This document shows, in pieces, positions 1-8,264 of a DNA stretch of 34,658 nucleotides; the stretch's first letter is position 1; every line of letters starts with the position of its first letter. The position numbers were made by a program, and so were the translations under genes. Source of the stretch: an uncultured Bacteroidales bacterium (GTDB taxonomy: Bacteria > Bacteroidota > Bacteroidia > Bacteroidales > UBA932); assembly GCA_900319685.1 (NCBI GenBank), contig ONPI01000022.1, positions 1 through 34,658 on the forward strand, written 5' to 3'. The notes below the pieces were generated by a model, which saw only the letters and a list, made by a program, of their open reading frames with translations, had not been told where the DNA came from and made no database searches.

Positions 1-1249
1 GAACGTACGTGAAGTTGCACCTTGTATCAACTCCGGCGTCGCAGGACTCCCCTGAAGGCAGATACACCGAAACCGTACCGGATGTCGGACGAAGAAGCCC
101 GAGCATCAGTCGCGTTAGGGTGCTCTTGCCCACTCCGGTAGGACCGGCCAGCACGGACAGGGTACCAGGCTTGAAATCGTGGGAGAAACCCGAAAGGACA
201 GGAGCGTTCCCGTCGGAATATTCGAATGTCACGTCTGTAAGCCTGATTCCAGGGGCTCCTTCGTAATGGACGTCACCGTGGTATCTTTCCACCTGGAGGT
301 CTTCCAGTTCAAGCAGGCGCTCCACCGAGGTAATCGCCTTGATGAAGGCAGGAACCTGACGGCCAAGGTCGGCCACAGGGCGCTGCACCTGGCTCACGAG
401 CTGCAGGAAAGCGGTCATCATACCGAAGGTGACAGCACCTGACTTGATGCCGAACACTCCCCAGAGGAAGGCTGCCGCATAGCCGCCCATGAAACCGAGA
501 TTCATGAACCCGCGGGCAACGGCATTGTAATTGAGCCGGGTTACAACGTTCTTTTTCAAAAGGTTCTGAAGATCGGAGAGTCTTGAGACCACATTCCCGA
601 CGCCGAACAGTGTCAACACCAGGACGCGGTTCTGGAGATTCTCCTGGAGAAGCTGCTGGATGTCACTGTCTTCCTTGCGGATCTCTCCGGTAAGCTGCCT
701 GATCTTGTTGAAGAACATCTTGGATCCCACCACAGCCGCCACCATAAGAATCAGCAGTACCCAGAGCAGGGACGGAGCCATGGAAAGAAGGTAGCAGGAC
801 GCTGCCACAAGCTGTATGATGGTGATCAGGACTTCCGGGAAACGGCTGCAGACAAGGTCGGCCAGGACGCTGATGTCCTGCTCGAGACGGTTCACGGTGT
901 CTCCGGACCTGAAGGCCTCCTTCCCGTCCCAGCGTGAATTCAGGACGTGACCGAAGAGACTGAGCCTCATCTCGTTCTGGGTCTTGATGTTGTTAAGGTT
1001 CAGCCAATAGGTCGAAGCCAGGCCGCAAGCGATCTGGACCAGCATGATACCGATCATTATCCAAACATGAGGCATCAGGAGGGCGTCGGACTCCCCTGTC
1101 ACGATGTCAACGAGCCGCTTGCATATCCAAACGAAGCCAAGCGAAGCTGCAATCCGGATGCATCCGAGCAGGACGGAGACGACATCCCTGCCAACTACAG
1201 GCTTGGTCATCCTCCACAGTCCTTTCATGCAAGTGTTGAAATCTTTCAT
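1..1249 (-). CDS. ABC exporter, fused permease and ATPase (3' end cut by window edge)
   Basis: Inner-membrane ABC exporter half-transporter. The 416 residues in the window hold an N-terminal membrane domain (residues 1 to about 300, with hydrophobic segments near 20-50, 65-85, 140-180 and 240-280) followed by the start of the ATPase domain with Walker A AGPTGVGKST. The window ends just before the expected Q-loop, so signature, Walker B and H-loop lie outside. The ATG at 1249 is one base after the stop of the nucleotidyltransferase gene, the same TGA-T-ATG junction seen at hydG/hydF, so translation is probably coupled. By context it would export the product of the HprK/PqqD/nucleotidyltransferase set, as the D protein does in lasso peptide clusters. 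The substrate is inference; a general lipid or drug exporter cannot be excluded. Confidence 0.9.
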   Translation of the reverse strand, partial: MKDFNTCMKGLWRMTKPVVGRDVVSVLLGCIRIAASLGFVWICKRLVDIVTGESDALLMPHVWIMIGIMLVQIACGLASTYWLNLNNIKTQNEMRLSLFGHVLNSRWDGKEAFRSGDTVNRLEQDISVLADLVCSRFPEVLITIIQLVAASCYLLSMAPSLLWVLLILMVAAVVGSKMFFNKIRQLTGEIRKEDSDIQQLLQENLQNRVLVLTLFGVGNVVSRLSDLQNLLKKNVVTRLNYNAVARGFMNLGFMGGYAAAFLWGVFGIKSGAVTFGMMTAFLQLVSQVQRPVADLGRQVPAFIKAITSVERLLELEDLQVERYHGDVHYEGAPGIRLTDVTFEYSDGNAPVLSGFSHDFKPGTLSVLAGPTGVGKSTLTRLMLGLLRPTSGTVSVYLPSGESCDAGVDTRCNFTYV

Positions 1250-1250
1250 A

Positions 1251-2360
1251 TCATTTCTCCCCGAATTCTTCGGCGGCTGTCCGGATACCGCCGGTGAGCA
1301 TTTCCTTGAACTGGCAGGTGGCCACCCTGCCGAACATAGACATCATCTTCGAATACCGCCACACATGGATCATCAGCGAGCGGGCCTTCGCGACGAAAAA
1401 GTTCTTCGGACGGTTCCTGAGTTCTTGGCGCTCGTGTCCGAAGTTTCCCTCCCTGAAAACTATGTCGAGGACTTGTTCCACCCTCGGATCAGACTTTTCA
1501 TTGTAGAACGGCATCTCCTCCGAAGGAAGTCCAAGATGCTCCACGGCAACTTTCCCGAACACCTGCCACGGATCCATAAGATCCAGTCTTTCAAGTATTT
1601 CCTTGATATGGTCCAAATCCAGTCCCCCCGCCTTCGCATGAAGCAGCATCACCCAATCACAGAATTGCCTGAGGCCAACGCCGCCTGTCACGAAATGATG
1701 CCAGGTGTGGTTGAATATGAAGAACGCGTTGAAACTGTCCGCCGGGGTGTTCACTACTTCTCCATCGATGGCTTTCTGAACGAGTCCGTGGGTCATCCCG
1801 TCGAGGGAATACTCCTGGTAGGCGGCATCGTAACGTTTCGGCAGCAGATCGCTGGTCCAGTGGAGTTCCACCGGAACACCCTCCACGTCCACGTTATAGT
1901 GTTTCTTCCTTTCGGACCATTCGGGAACGTCCTCGATTCCTGCCATCGCAGCGACCGTCTCGCATGCCTCGGTATAGCGGGCCTTCCCAACATACAGGTC
2001 GATGTCCCCGCATTCCCTCAAGTATGGAGTCTTGTAATACGAAGCGACACCCTGTCCCTTCATCAGAACCGGATCGATGCCTCTGGCTCTGAGACCGGCA
2101 GTCAGAAGGGCTATGACATGATTCGAACGGAGGTGCAAACTTACGGTCGAACGAAGCTTGTTCTGCATTGAAACTTTTTGTGAATCAGACAGTTCCTGCC
2201 CTGGTGAAAGAAGAAGTGCCTGACAGACAAGCGGAAGGGTCGACTGAGCCTTCGCAATGGAAAGCACCTCCTTGAGTTGAGCTGCAGGGATCGATTCAGA
2301 CAGAGGTTCGCCCCAAAGAGCGGACCTCAACACGTACAGATATGCATCCCTGGCCGTCAT
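1251..2360 (-). CDS. Nucleotidyltransferase family protein (NTP_transf_5 type)
   Basis: Predicted cytoplasmic nucleotidyltransferase-fold protein of 369 residues. Visible motifs are LMKGQG (about 99-104) and CGDIDLYV (about 117-124), whose two Asp residues (119 and 121) are the probable metal ligands of the polymerase-beta-type fold. I chose the ATG at 2360 because it lies one base after the PqqD stop. A start at 2444 would read 28 residues through the pqqD-like gene. Proteins of this family accompany the HPr-kinase-like enzyme in lasso peptide clusters (paeninodin type) and in HprK/PqqD loci, where their substrate is poorly known. Here it sits between a PqqD-like chaperone and an ABC exporter in the same unit. 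Nucleotidylation of a peptide or small molecule is inference. Confidence 0.85.
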   Translation of the reverse strand: MTARDAYLYVLRSALWGEPLSESIPAAQLKEVLSIAKAQSTLPLVCQALLLSPGQELSDSQKVSMQNKLRSTVSLHLRSNHVIALLTAGLRARGIDPVLMKGQGVASYYKTPYLRECGDIDLYVGKARYTEACETVAAMAGIEDVPEWSERKKHYNVDVEGVPVELHWTSDLLPKRYDAAYQEYSLDGMTHGLVQKAIDGEVVNTPADSFNAFFIFNHTWHHFVTGGVGLRQFCDWVMLLHAKAGGLDLDHIKEILERLDLMDPWQVFGKVAVEHLGLPSEEMPFYNEKSDPRVEQVLDIVFREGNFGHERQELRNRPKNFFVAKARSLMIHVWRYSKMMSMFGRVATCQFKEMLTGGIRTAAEEFGEK

Positions 2361-2361
2361 C

Positions 2362-2631
2362 CTATTCCGATACAATCCCGGCTTCAACCCATTTCCTGGC
2401 GAGCGCAGCCGCATCAGCCGCGGCAGTCTCAGGATCCACTTCATATTCCTCGAGCAGGAGATCCCTCAAGTCTTCCACCGTAAACTCCTTGCCTTCAACG
2501 TTCCTCCACAGATATGCAGCCGTGGAGTTCATGGAAATCATCCGGTTGAAATCCACCTGGGCGATCCCTTCGCCGATCACTATGTACTCTTCGCCGAGTG
2601 GTCTCAGCACAAATCCTTCTATCGTCTTCAT
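2362..2631 (-). CDS. PqqD-family peptide chaperone (RRE-like)
   Basis: An 89-residue protein of the PqqD family, the small winged-helix fold that serves as RiPP recognition element and brings a leader peptide to modifying enzymes. Features typical of the family are an N-terminal beta hairpin, the stretch ISMNSTAAYLW (about 32-42), a helix with DLLLEEYEVDP (about 57-67), and a C-terminal helix ending in WVEAGIVSE. Its start overlaps the end of the S26-like peptidase gene by 4 bases (ATGA) and its stop is one base before the nucleotidyltransferase start. This implies co-translation and a common job. Stand-alone PqqD proteins next to an HprK-like kinase are known from lasso peptide (B1) and HprK-related loci. 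No precursor peptide is visible nearby, so the partner is unknown. Confidence 0.88.
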   Translation of the reverse strand: MKTIEGFVLRPLGEEYIVIGEGIAQVDFNRMISMNSTAAYLWRNVEGKEFTVEDLRDLLLEEYEVDPETAAADAAALARKWVEAGIVSE

Positions 2632-3050
2632 ATTCTTCTATATATCGCCAGGAGCCAGCGCCTGAGCGGTTTCATGGTCCTCCAGACCCTCGCTTTGCCC
2701 GGCTTGATCCGGCGTCCGTTCCCTTTTGTCAACCCCGTAACGATCCCGATCACGTCGGAGGCTGTGCAATGTTCCATGACATTGAGGTTTCCATCCCCCA
2801 TCAGGGTTATCCCATCCTTTCCGATGGCGTAGATCCGGTGCATTATGTACTTCCCCTTGTAGCGGAAAAGCACGATGTCCCCTACCGACAATGGCCCGCT
2901 CACACGTTCCAGCGTGACACTGTCCCGGTCACTGTGGATGAAAGGGAGCATGCTGTCCCCCTTCGGCCTGATGGTCACAGGCCTGCCCTCATCCACCAGG
3001 TCCTTCACCGCGGCAAAGAGGATTTCGTTGGATATGACCTTCTTATCCAT
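2628..3050 (-). CDS. S24/S26-family peptidase, signal-peptidase-like
   Basis: A 140-residue protein with the conserved blocks of S26 signal peptidases: GDSMLP (Ser33), VGDIVLF (about 57-63), IMHRIYAI (His71) and LMGDGN (Asp86). The His in the HRI block, where classical bacterial leader peptidases carry Lys, makes a Ser-His-Asp arrangement like that of archaeal and ER-type enzymes. There is no obvious transmembrane segment, which is odd for a signal peptidase and suggests a soluble or peripheral protein. Its start overlaps the HprK-like gene by 8 bases and its end overlaps the PqqD-like gene by 4. By position it could be the leader protease of the peptide system, replacing the B2 transglutaminase-like protease of lasso clusters. 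That role is inference. Confidence 0.85.
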   Translation of the reverse strand: MDKKVISNEILFAAVKDLVDEGRPVTIRPKGDSMLPFIHSDRDSVTLERVSGPLSVGDIVLFRYKGKYIMHRIYAIGKDGITLMGDGNLNVMEHCTASDVIGIVTGLTKGNGRRIKPGKARVWRTMKPLRRWLLAIYRRI

Positions 3051-3921
3051 TGCTTCCAGTCACTTCGGAACAGCAGACCTCGGCGGCTTCCTTGTTCGGA
3101 AGGCAGTCAAGCAGGTAGCACGGGATATCCTGGACTATCCTGGAAATGGTCTCGAAGAGACCGTCGCCGATTCCCTTTATGGCTCTCAGACCCGAACTTG
3201 AGGAAGAAACCGAAGCAAAGGCTTCCGGAAGAGACATCCTGGATATCGAGTTCCGGGATGCCCTGTTTATCCTGACCATCGCTCCTACGGGGTATTCTTC
3301 GTTCCTGTAGCAAGGTGTCTTGCCGCTCCAAGGGGTTCCATATACAATTGTCTTGCCGTCAATGAAACGGACTACGGGGTTGTCATCGTTGAGCAGGTGA
3401 GTCCCAGGGATATTCTCCAGCCACATCCTGCTGTGAGTGCTCTTCCCGGTACCGCTCTTAGCCAGGAAAAGATAGCCTTTACCGTCCTTGACGGTCACTG
3501 AGGCATGCATCTCCAAGGTACCCAGCGATGCCGTCCTGAACGCGTACATCAGCATCATCGCATTGTTAACCGCGAAGCTCCTGAACTTGTCCTGAGTCAT
3601 CAGCTCTCCATGAGTGAAACCAGGATCGCACTTCATCCATGCCGTCACAGGCATATTCCCTTCTGGTGCCATCCCGAACAGGTAGCCTCCATCGATCGAA
3701 TACAGGTCTATCCGCTGCTCTCCAGACTCCGGAGACGACAGATAAATGGCCTCTTTCCCGCTGGTTTCAAAAGGGTCCACCAGCTCGACGCAGAAGATGT
3801 CTTCACCGTCTGTTGCAATGAAAGGGCTGTAGTTGCCAAGCTTAAGCCTTGACATCCTCTCCTCGTCCGCAACCAGTGAGAACGTATGTCCTGCGACACG
3901 GTATGTCCTTCTGGCTTTCAT
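3043..3921 (-). CDS. HPr kinase-related (HprK-like) kinase
   Basis: A 292-residue protein whose C-terminal half resembles the HPr kinase and ATP-dependent PEP-carboxykinase fold. It shows P-loop AKSGTGKST (about 154-162), an acidic Walker-B-like block LLNDDNP (about 176-182), and GTPWSGK (about 195-201). The N-terminal half (1 to about 125) is a separate beta-rich region. The HPr-recognition signature of true HprK is not evident, and no HPr or PTS gene is nearby. In lasso peptide loci this family phosphorylates the peptide's C-terminal Ser, and HprK-related kinases also occur beside PqqD proteins elsewhere. The antiporter stop is 4 bases upstream and the S26-like gene overlaps its end. Kinase activity is well supported by motifs; a peptide substrate is inference. 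Confidence 0.85.
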   Translation of the reverse strand: MKARRTYRVAGHTFSLVADEERMSRLKLGNYSPFIATDGEDIFCVELVDPFETSGKEAIYLSSPESGEQRIDLYSIDGGYLFGMAPEGNMPVTAWMKCDPGFTHGELMTQDKFRSFAVNNAMMLMYAFRTASLGTLEMHASVTVKDGKGYLFLAKSGTGKSTHSRMWLENIPGTHLLNDDNPVVRFIDGKTIVYGTPWSGKTPCYRNEEYPVGAMVRINRASRNSISRMSLPEAFASVSSSSSGLRAIKGIGDGLFETISRIVQDIPCYLLDCLPNKEAAEVCCSEVTGSNG

Positions 3922-3925
3922 CGTA

Positions 3926-6175
3926 TCATGCCCTTTCTATGTTGGAAACATTCCCGGCAATCCATACTGTATCCTCCTCCTGGAAAACGAAGTCCGGTTC
4001 TGGATTGGTGATGAACCGGTCTCCGCGAAGCACGCTGATGACCATGCACTGGTATTTCCTGAGGTTCGCGCTCCTGAGGCTCCTGCCGGTCAGGAAGGAA
4101 TCGGCAGTTAGCACCTCCGGTTCGATCTTGAAGCCGTCGTCCTGGTCTTCGGAGACATCCACGACAGAATCCGACATCATGTTCCTGAGTTTCTCCAACT
4201 GGTCGGTGGTACCGACAGCCAGGATACGGTCACCCGGGAATACCTGCACGTCTCCCGAAGGGATGATGATGCTTATGGATCCGCGGGCTATCTTGATGAT
4301 ATTCGCTCCGGATCTGTCTCGCAGAGGCAGATCCTTCAGGCACTTGCCAGCGAAAGAGGACTCCTGGGCGAGCGTGAAGAGTTCGGTACGCACGTCATAC
4401 GTGGATAGCTTCTGTTTCACAGATGATGTAACCGGTTTGCTGCGCAGCTCGTGCTCCTCCCTGGCGTTGTAGTTGCGCATGAACATATCTTCCAGCGTAG
4501 AATACTTGTGTACGGACCTGCGGGCGAAATAAATGAATGCGAACAGTGCCAGGATTATGATCAGCACGGTCCATCCGGCAAGGTGGAAATAGCTTGACAG
4601 GACGCCGAGTATGATGCCGATCACGATGAATGAACGAGCCACCACCAGTCCCAGTATCGGCCAGATGTTGCTTTCCTTCTCCTTCAGCAGTCTCGGGGCT
4701 GACTTCCCGATTGAACCCGTGCTGACACCCATGCCGTATAGGAACGGAACCATCACAAGAAGGGTAACCGCAGCCTTGATGGCATTTCGCCAGGTTTCAC
4801 CCACGGATGGCAGGAGTTTATCCACCAGCGGTCCCAGGTAAAGCACGGAACCGATGTAGATGGCAAGCACGATGACTCCGTAGAGCAGGATGCGCAGGAA
4901 ATATGCAGTCAGCAGTTCCTTCCATGCACTGTGCTCGGCAGCGGTGATCCTGGAAACGGATTCAACGGAAGGTTCCAGCCTGGTCCGCCAGGATACAGGC
5001 AACTTCCGGCTCAGGAACCCGTAGGCAGGATCCGCAAGCCTGATGACGTAAGGGGTCGTGAAGGTGGTTATCACCGAAACCGCTATGATGACCGGATAGA
5101 TGAACTCCCGCATGACACCCAGGGTGCAGCCCACACCTGCCAGGATGAATCCGAATTCACCCAACTGGGCGAGGCTGAATCCGGTGTGGACACCGTCGTA
5201 CAGTCCCCTTCCCGTCAGTATGATTCCGGTGCCGGCGAAGAGGATGTGGCTGACGACCACGATCAGGGCAAGCAGCAGGATCAGAGCCCAGTGTTCAGCG
5301 ATAGCCGAAGGTGAGACCATCATTCCCACTGACACGAAGAATATTGCCCCAAAGAGGTTCTTGATCGGTTCGACTATATGGTCAATATGCTCGCTTTCAG
5401 TTGTTTCCGCAAGGATTGAACCCATTACGAAAGCTCCGAGGGCCGTGGAGAAACCCACTGCCGTGGCCAGGGAAACCATCCCGAAGCATAGGCCGATGCT
5501 TACAATGAGCAGGATCTCGTCGTTGAGGAAGCGCCTGGCTTTCTTAAGCAAGGTAGGAATGACGAATATTCCCACAAGGAACCACAGGATCAGGAAGAAT
5601 ACGAGCTTGGCGATATTCATGACAAGCTCCTTCCCCGCAAAGGACTGGGAGACTGCCATCGTCGAGAGCAGGACCATCAGGAGGATGGCGATGAGGTCCT
5701 CGACCACAAGGGTTCCGAACACCCCGCCGGCGTAGGACTTGCCCTTCAGGCCCATGTCGTCGAAGGTCTTGATCACGACCATAGTCGAAGACATGGAAAG
5801 TAGTCCGCCCAGGAATACGCTCTCCATCAGGCTCCAGTTCAGAGCCTGCGCGGTCACGAACCCGAGTATGAATACTCCGACGAACTTCACCAGGGCGGTA
5901 ACTATGGCGCTGCTGCCCACCTTCATCAGCTTCTTGAAGCTGAATTCCAGTCCAAGTCCGAACATCAGGAATATGATTCCGATTTCGGACCACTGGTCGA
6001 CTGTTTCCTGGCTTGTGATTCCCGGAAAGAACCCGATGTGGGGGCCGACCAGGAAACCTGCAATGATGTATCCAAGGATAAGGGGTTGCTTCAGGGCCTT
6101 GGATATAATCGTAAAAATCCCGGCGGAGATCAGGATCACCGCCAGGTCACGTACCAGATTCAGTTCTTCGGACAA
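3926..6175 (-). CDS. CPA2-family cation:proton antiporter with two TrkA_C domains
   Basis: A 749-residue inner-membrane antiporter, probably K+ or Na+ in exchange for H+. Residues 8-380 are the Na+/H+ exchanger domain with about 12 membrane segments and the VVEDLIAI motif (157-164). A second hydrophobic block spans 420-550. Two cytoplasmic RCK_C (TrkA_C) ligand-binding domains follow at about 597-668 and 685-747. There is no NAD-binding TrkA_N domain, so it is not a KefB/KefC-type glutathione-gated channel. The only reasonable start is TTG at 6175, twelve bases after the lipoprotein stop; the next Met is at residue 71. Its stop is 4 bases before the HprK-like kinase, so it is probably transcribed with the peptide-modification genes. 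The ion and direction are not readable from sequence. Confidence 0.93.
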   Translation of the reverse strand: MSEELNLVRDLAVILISAGIFTIISKALKQPLILGYIIAGFLVGPHIGFFPGITSQETVDQWSEIGIIFLMFGLGLEFSFKKLMKVGSSAIVTALVKFVGVFILGFVTAQALNWSLMESVFLGGLLSMSSTMVVIKTFDDMGLKGKSYAGGVFGTLVVEDLIAILLMVLLSTMAVSQSFAGKELVMNIAKLVFFLILWFLVGIFVIPTLLKKARRFLNDEILLIVSIGLCFGMVSLATAVGFSTALGAFVMGSILAETTESEHIDHIVEPIKNLFGAIFFVSVGMMVSPSAIAEHWALILLLALIVVVSHILFAGTGIILTGRGLYDGVHTGFSLAQLGEFGFILAGVGCTLGVMREFIYPVIIAVSVITTFTTPYVIRLADPAYGFLSRKLPVSWRTRLEPSVESVSRITAAEHSAWKELLTAYFLRILLYGVIVLAIYIGSVLYLGPLVDKLLPSVGETWRNAIKAAVTLLVMVPFLYGMGVSTGSIGKSAPRLLKEKESNIWPILGLVVARSFIVIGIILGVLSSYFHLAGWTVLIIILALFAFIYFARRSVHKYSTLEDMFMRNYNAREEHELRSKPVTSSVKQKLSTYDVRTELFTLAQESSFAGKCLKDLPLRDRSGANIIKIARGSISIIIPSGDVQVFPGDRILAVGTTDQLEKLRNMMSDSVVDVSEDQDDGFKIEPEVLTADSFLTGRSLRSANLRKYQCMVISVLRGDRFITNPEPDFVFQEEDTVWIAGNVSNIERA

Positions 6176-6187
6176 GGTGGAACGGAT

Positions 6188-6988
6188 TTAGAGTTTCACC
6201 TCGGAAGTATTGACATAAGGCTTGAGATCATCCCAGGAAACGAAGGCTTCGACGATACCCTGGGCATAGCAGGCAATCACATATGGCTGATAGAACCAGG
6301 TCACGCCGTCTTCTGACACGGAGAAGCAACCGTTCGGGACCATTCCCTCCTCTTCCATCGCCGAATATGCCGAATCAGAATCTTCAGGGGACCCCCATTC
6401 CTTCTGCAATGCAGCCTTGATGAGGTCAGCGACCGGCTCTTCATACCCTTCGTTGAAAAGATCGGACTCTTCAATCTCCTTGCCGGTCTTGAGGTTGATG
6501 ACATGAGGGATCAGGGACTGCATCCCATGAGCACCACCAAGAAAGACATCGGAAAACACGTTGTACGTCTGAAGGTCCTGGAATGAATCGGAGAAAGTGC
6601 CTTCCACGTTGTACGACCACCTGTAGAGCCAGTATGAATCAGTCTCTATGTTGGCCTTGTATTCATCCCCGGCCTCTTTCTGGTAATCAGCCACCAGCTT
6701 CTGCATCAAAGACTCGGAAGCTTCCCCGAAGGACAGGCCGTCATACTCGTCACCCAGGCACATACGGAGAATGAGGTTGTTGATCTTCTCGCACAAAACC
6801 TTACCACCCTCGAATGAACGAAGGTATTCGATTGAATGATTGATGGTTACGCTGGCAGAATCAGTCAGCTCAAGAGCTTCTTCGGTGGAACTCTCGAATA
6901 TATCAATCTCGGTTTCGCTCTTGTTGCAGGCGACAACACCGAACGCCACGACAGCTGCCACGGCAGCGGAACGGAAGAACCTCTTCAT
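6188..6988 (-). CDS. RsiV-like lipoprotein (DUF3298/DUF4163)
   Basis: A 266-residue predicted lipoprotein. The signal peptide is MKRFFRSAAVAAVVAFGVVAC, with the lipobox Cys at residue 21. The body resembles the DUF4163/DUF3298 pair found in the extracellular part of RsiV. The block with FLGGAHGMQ and the following INLKTGKEIEESDLF match the family's GGAHG and DLKTG..DLF signatures. No membrane anchor or anti-sigma domain is present, so this is the stand-alone lipoprotein form common in Bacteroidetes. Some relatives bind lysozyme or peptidoglycan pieces, but nothing here proves that. It is the first gene of the unit leading into the antiporter, 12 bases away, and has a good promoter at 7011-7042. 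Confidence 0.85.
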   Translation of the reverse strand: MKRFFRSAAVAAVVAFGVVACNKSETEIDIFESSTEEALELTDSASVTINHSIEYLRSFEGGKVLCEKINNLILRMCLGDEYDGLSFGEASESLMQKLVADYQKEAGDEYKANIETDSYWLYRWSYNVEGTFSDSFQDLQTYNVFSDVFLGGAHGMQSLIPHVINLKTGKEIEESDLFNEGYEEPVADLIKAALQKEWGSPEDSDSAYSAMEEEGMVPNGCFSVSEDGVTWFYQPYVIACYAQGIVEAFVSWDDLKPYVNTSEVKL

Positions 6989-7010
6989 ATCTGTCTCGTT
7001 TTTAATTATG

Positions 7011-7042
7011 CAAATATAAGAAAATTACCTTTCATGATGAAA
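7011..7042 (-). promoter_or_regulatory. Bacteroidetes-type promoter for the lipoprotein-antiporter-HprK unit
   Basis: On the minus strand the -7 element TATATTTG (7018-7011) is preceded, with a 20-base spacer, by TTTC (7042-7039), one base off the -33 TTTG. The start codon at 6988 would give a leader of about 16 bases. The upstream half lies inside the 3' end of the symporter gene. It is the best promoter seen upstream of the seven-gene minus-strand unit. Confidence 0.5.
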
Positions 7043-8191
7043 CAGCTTGTCGATCACGAGGGCGATAGCTCCGTCTCCGGTAACGTTGCAGGCAGTTCCA
7101 AAGTTGTCCATTGTGATGTAAAGGGCGATCATCAGTGCCTGCTCCTGTTCCCCGAAGCCCAGCATAGCCGCAAGTACTCCAAGGGCAGCCATGATGGCTC
7201 CGCCAGGCACCCCCGGCGCAGCCACCATCATGACTCCAAGCATCATTATGAAGCCGAGGAACATCCAGAAATCGAACGGCATACCCTTCATCATCATCAA
7301 TGCCACCGCACAGGCTGTGATCTTGAGGCAGCTGCCTGAAAGATGGATCGTGGCGCAGAGAGGGACAGTGAATCCGGCGATCTCTTCGCTGACTCCGTTC
7401 TTGCGGGTGCAGTCCAAGGTCACCGGGATCGTGGCGGCCGATGAGGAAGTACCCAGGGCGGTGAAATATGCCGGCAGCATCCTGCCGAGCAGCTTGAACG
7501 GATTACGCTTGACGATCCCGCCGGCAAGGCAGTACTGGAATACCAGCAGGAGGATATGGAGGGCGAAAATCACTCCGATTATGGATATGAACACCTTGAT
7601 CACATGCATGGCCTGCCCGGTATGGGTCATGCTCAGGAATATGCCGAAAATGTACACCGGAAGCAACGGGATGATCACCACCTCGATGGCCCTTACGATT
7701 ATGTCCTTGAACTCCGATGCCAGGTTCTTCAGCCCCTTGGAACCGAAGAATGCCATTCCCAATCCCAGCAGGAAAGCGAATACCAGGGCAGACATCACAT
7801 CCACCATCGGAGGAATGTTAATGGTGAAATATGGTTCCAGGTTCTCGAATCCCTCCGCCACTTCATGACCCGTATTCCCCCCGATCAGTTTCGGGAAAAC
7901 CGACACCGAGGTCCCATACGAAAGCAATCCGGCGAATACGGTGTCGCAATAGGCTATCAGGACGGTAATAAGCAACAACCTTCCGGCTCCCTTTCCGATG
8001 TCTGAAATCGCCGGAGTAACGAGTCCGATGATTATCAGAGGGATCAGAAACTGCAGAAGGTTGCTGAAAATACTGTTGAATGTAACGAACAGGCGTACTG
8101 CCGGTCTGGGCAGGAACAGTCCGAAGACGATGCCTAGTACTATCGCAATCAGGATCCTCGGAAGGAGTCCGAGATGGAAATTCTTTTTCAA
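7025..8191 (-). CDS. DAACS-family dicarboxylate/amino acid:cation symporter
   Basis: A 388-residue inner-membrane secondary transporter of the dicarboxylate/amino acid:cation symporter family (GltP/DctA/SstT type). It has about eight hydrophobic segments, the Ser-rich re-entrant loop GTSSSAATIP and the later motif NFGTACNVTGDGA, which parallels the family's substrate- and cation-binding segment. The usual Arg or Asp that reads substrate in glutamate and dicarboxylate carriers is not obvious: Asn-Phe-Gly replaces the common Cys-Arg. This may fit a neutral amino acid such as Ser or Thr. No ATG fits the frame; the start is TTG at 8191, since only rare ATA codons lie between it and the upstream stop. 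It stands apart from its neighbours, so it is likely a monocistronic unit. Confidence 0.88.
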   Translation of the reverse strand: MKKNFHLGLLPRILIAIVLGIVFGLFLPRPAVRLFVTFNSIFSNLLQFLIPLIIIGLVTPAISDIGKGAGRLLLITVLIAYCDTVFAGLLSYGTSVSVFPKLIGGNTGHEVAEGFENLEPYFTINIPPMVDVMSALVFAFLLGLGMAFFGSKGLKNLASEFKDIIVRAIEVVIIPLLPVYIFGIFLSMTHTGQAMHVIKVFISIIGVIFALHILLLVFQYCLAGGIVKRNPFKLLGRMLPAYFTALGTSSSAATIPVTLDCTRKNGVSEEIAGFTVPLCATIHLSGSCLKITACAVALMMMKGMPFDFWMFLGFIMMLGVMMVAAPGVPGGAIMAALGVLAAMLGFGEQEQALMIALYITMDNFGTACNVTGDGAIALVIDKLFHHER

Positions 8192-8264
8192 AGCGCTCTT
8201 TATTATCGTATATGATACAAAGATGCGATATTTTTGTCAGAATTCCCGTTATCCCAGCCATGAA

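Noticed and set aside
1104..2171. 355-codon plus-strand frame across the ABC and nucleotidyltransferase genes
   Set aside because: It crosses two well-supported minus-strand genes and shows no domain.
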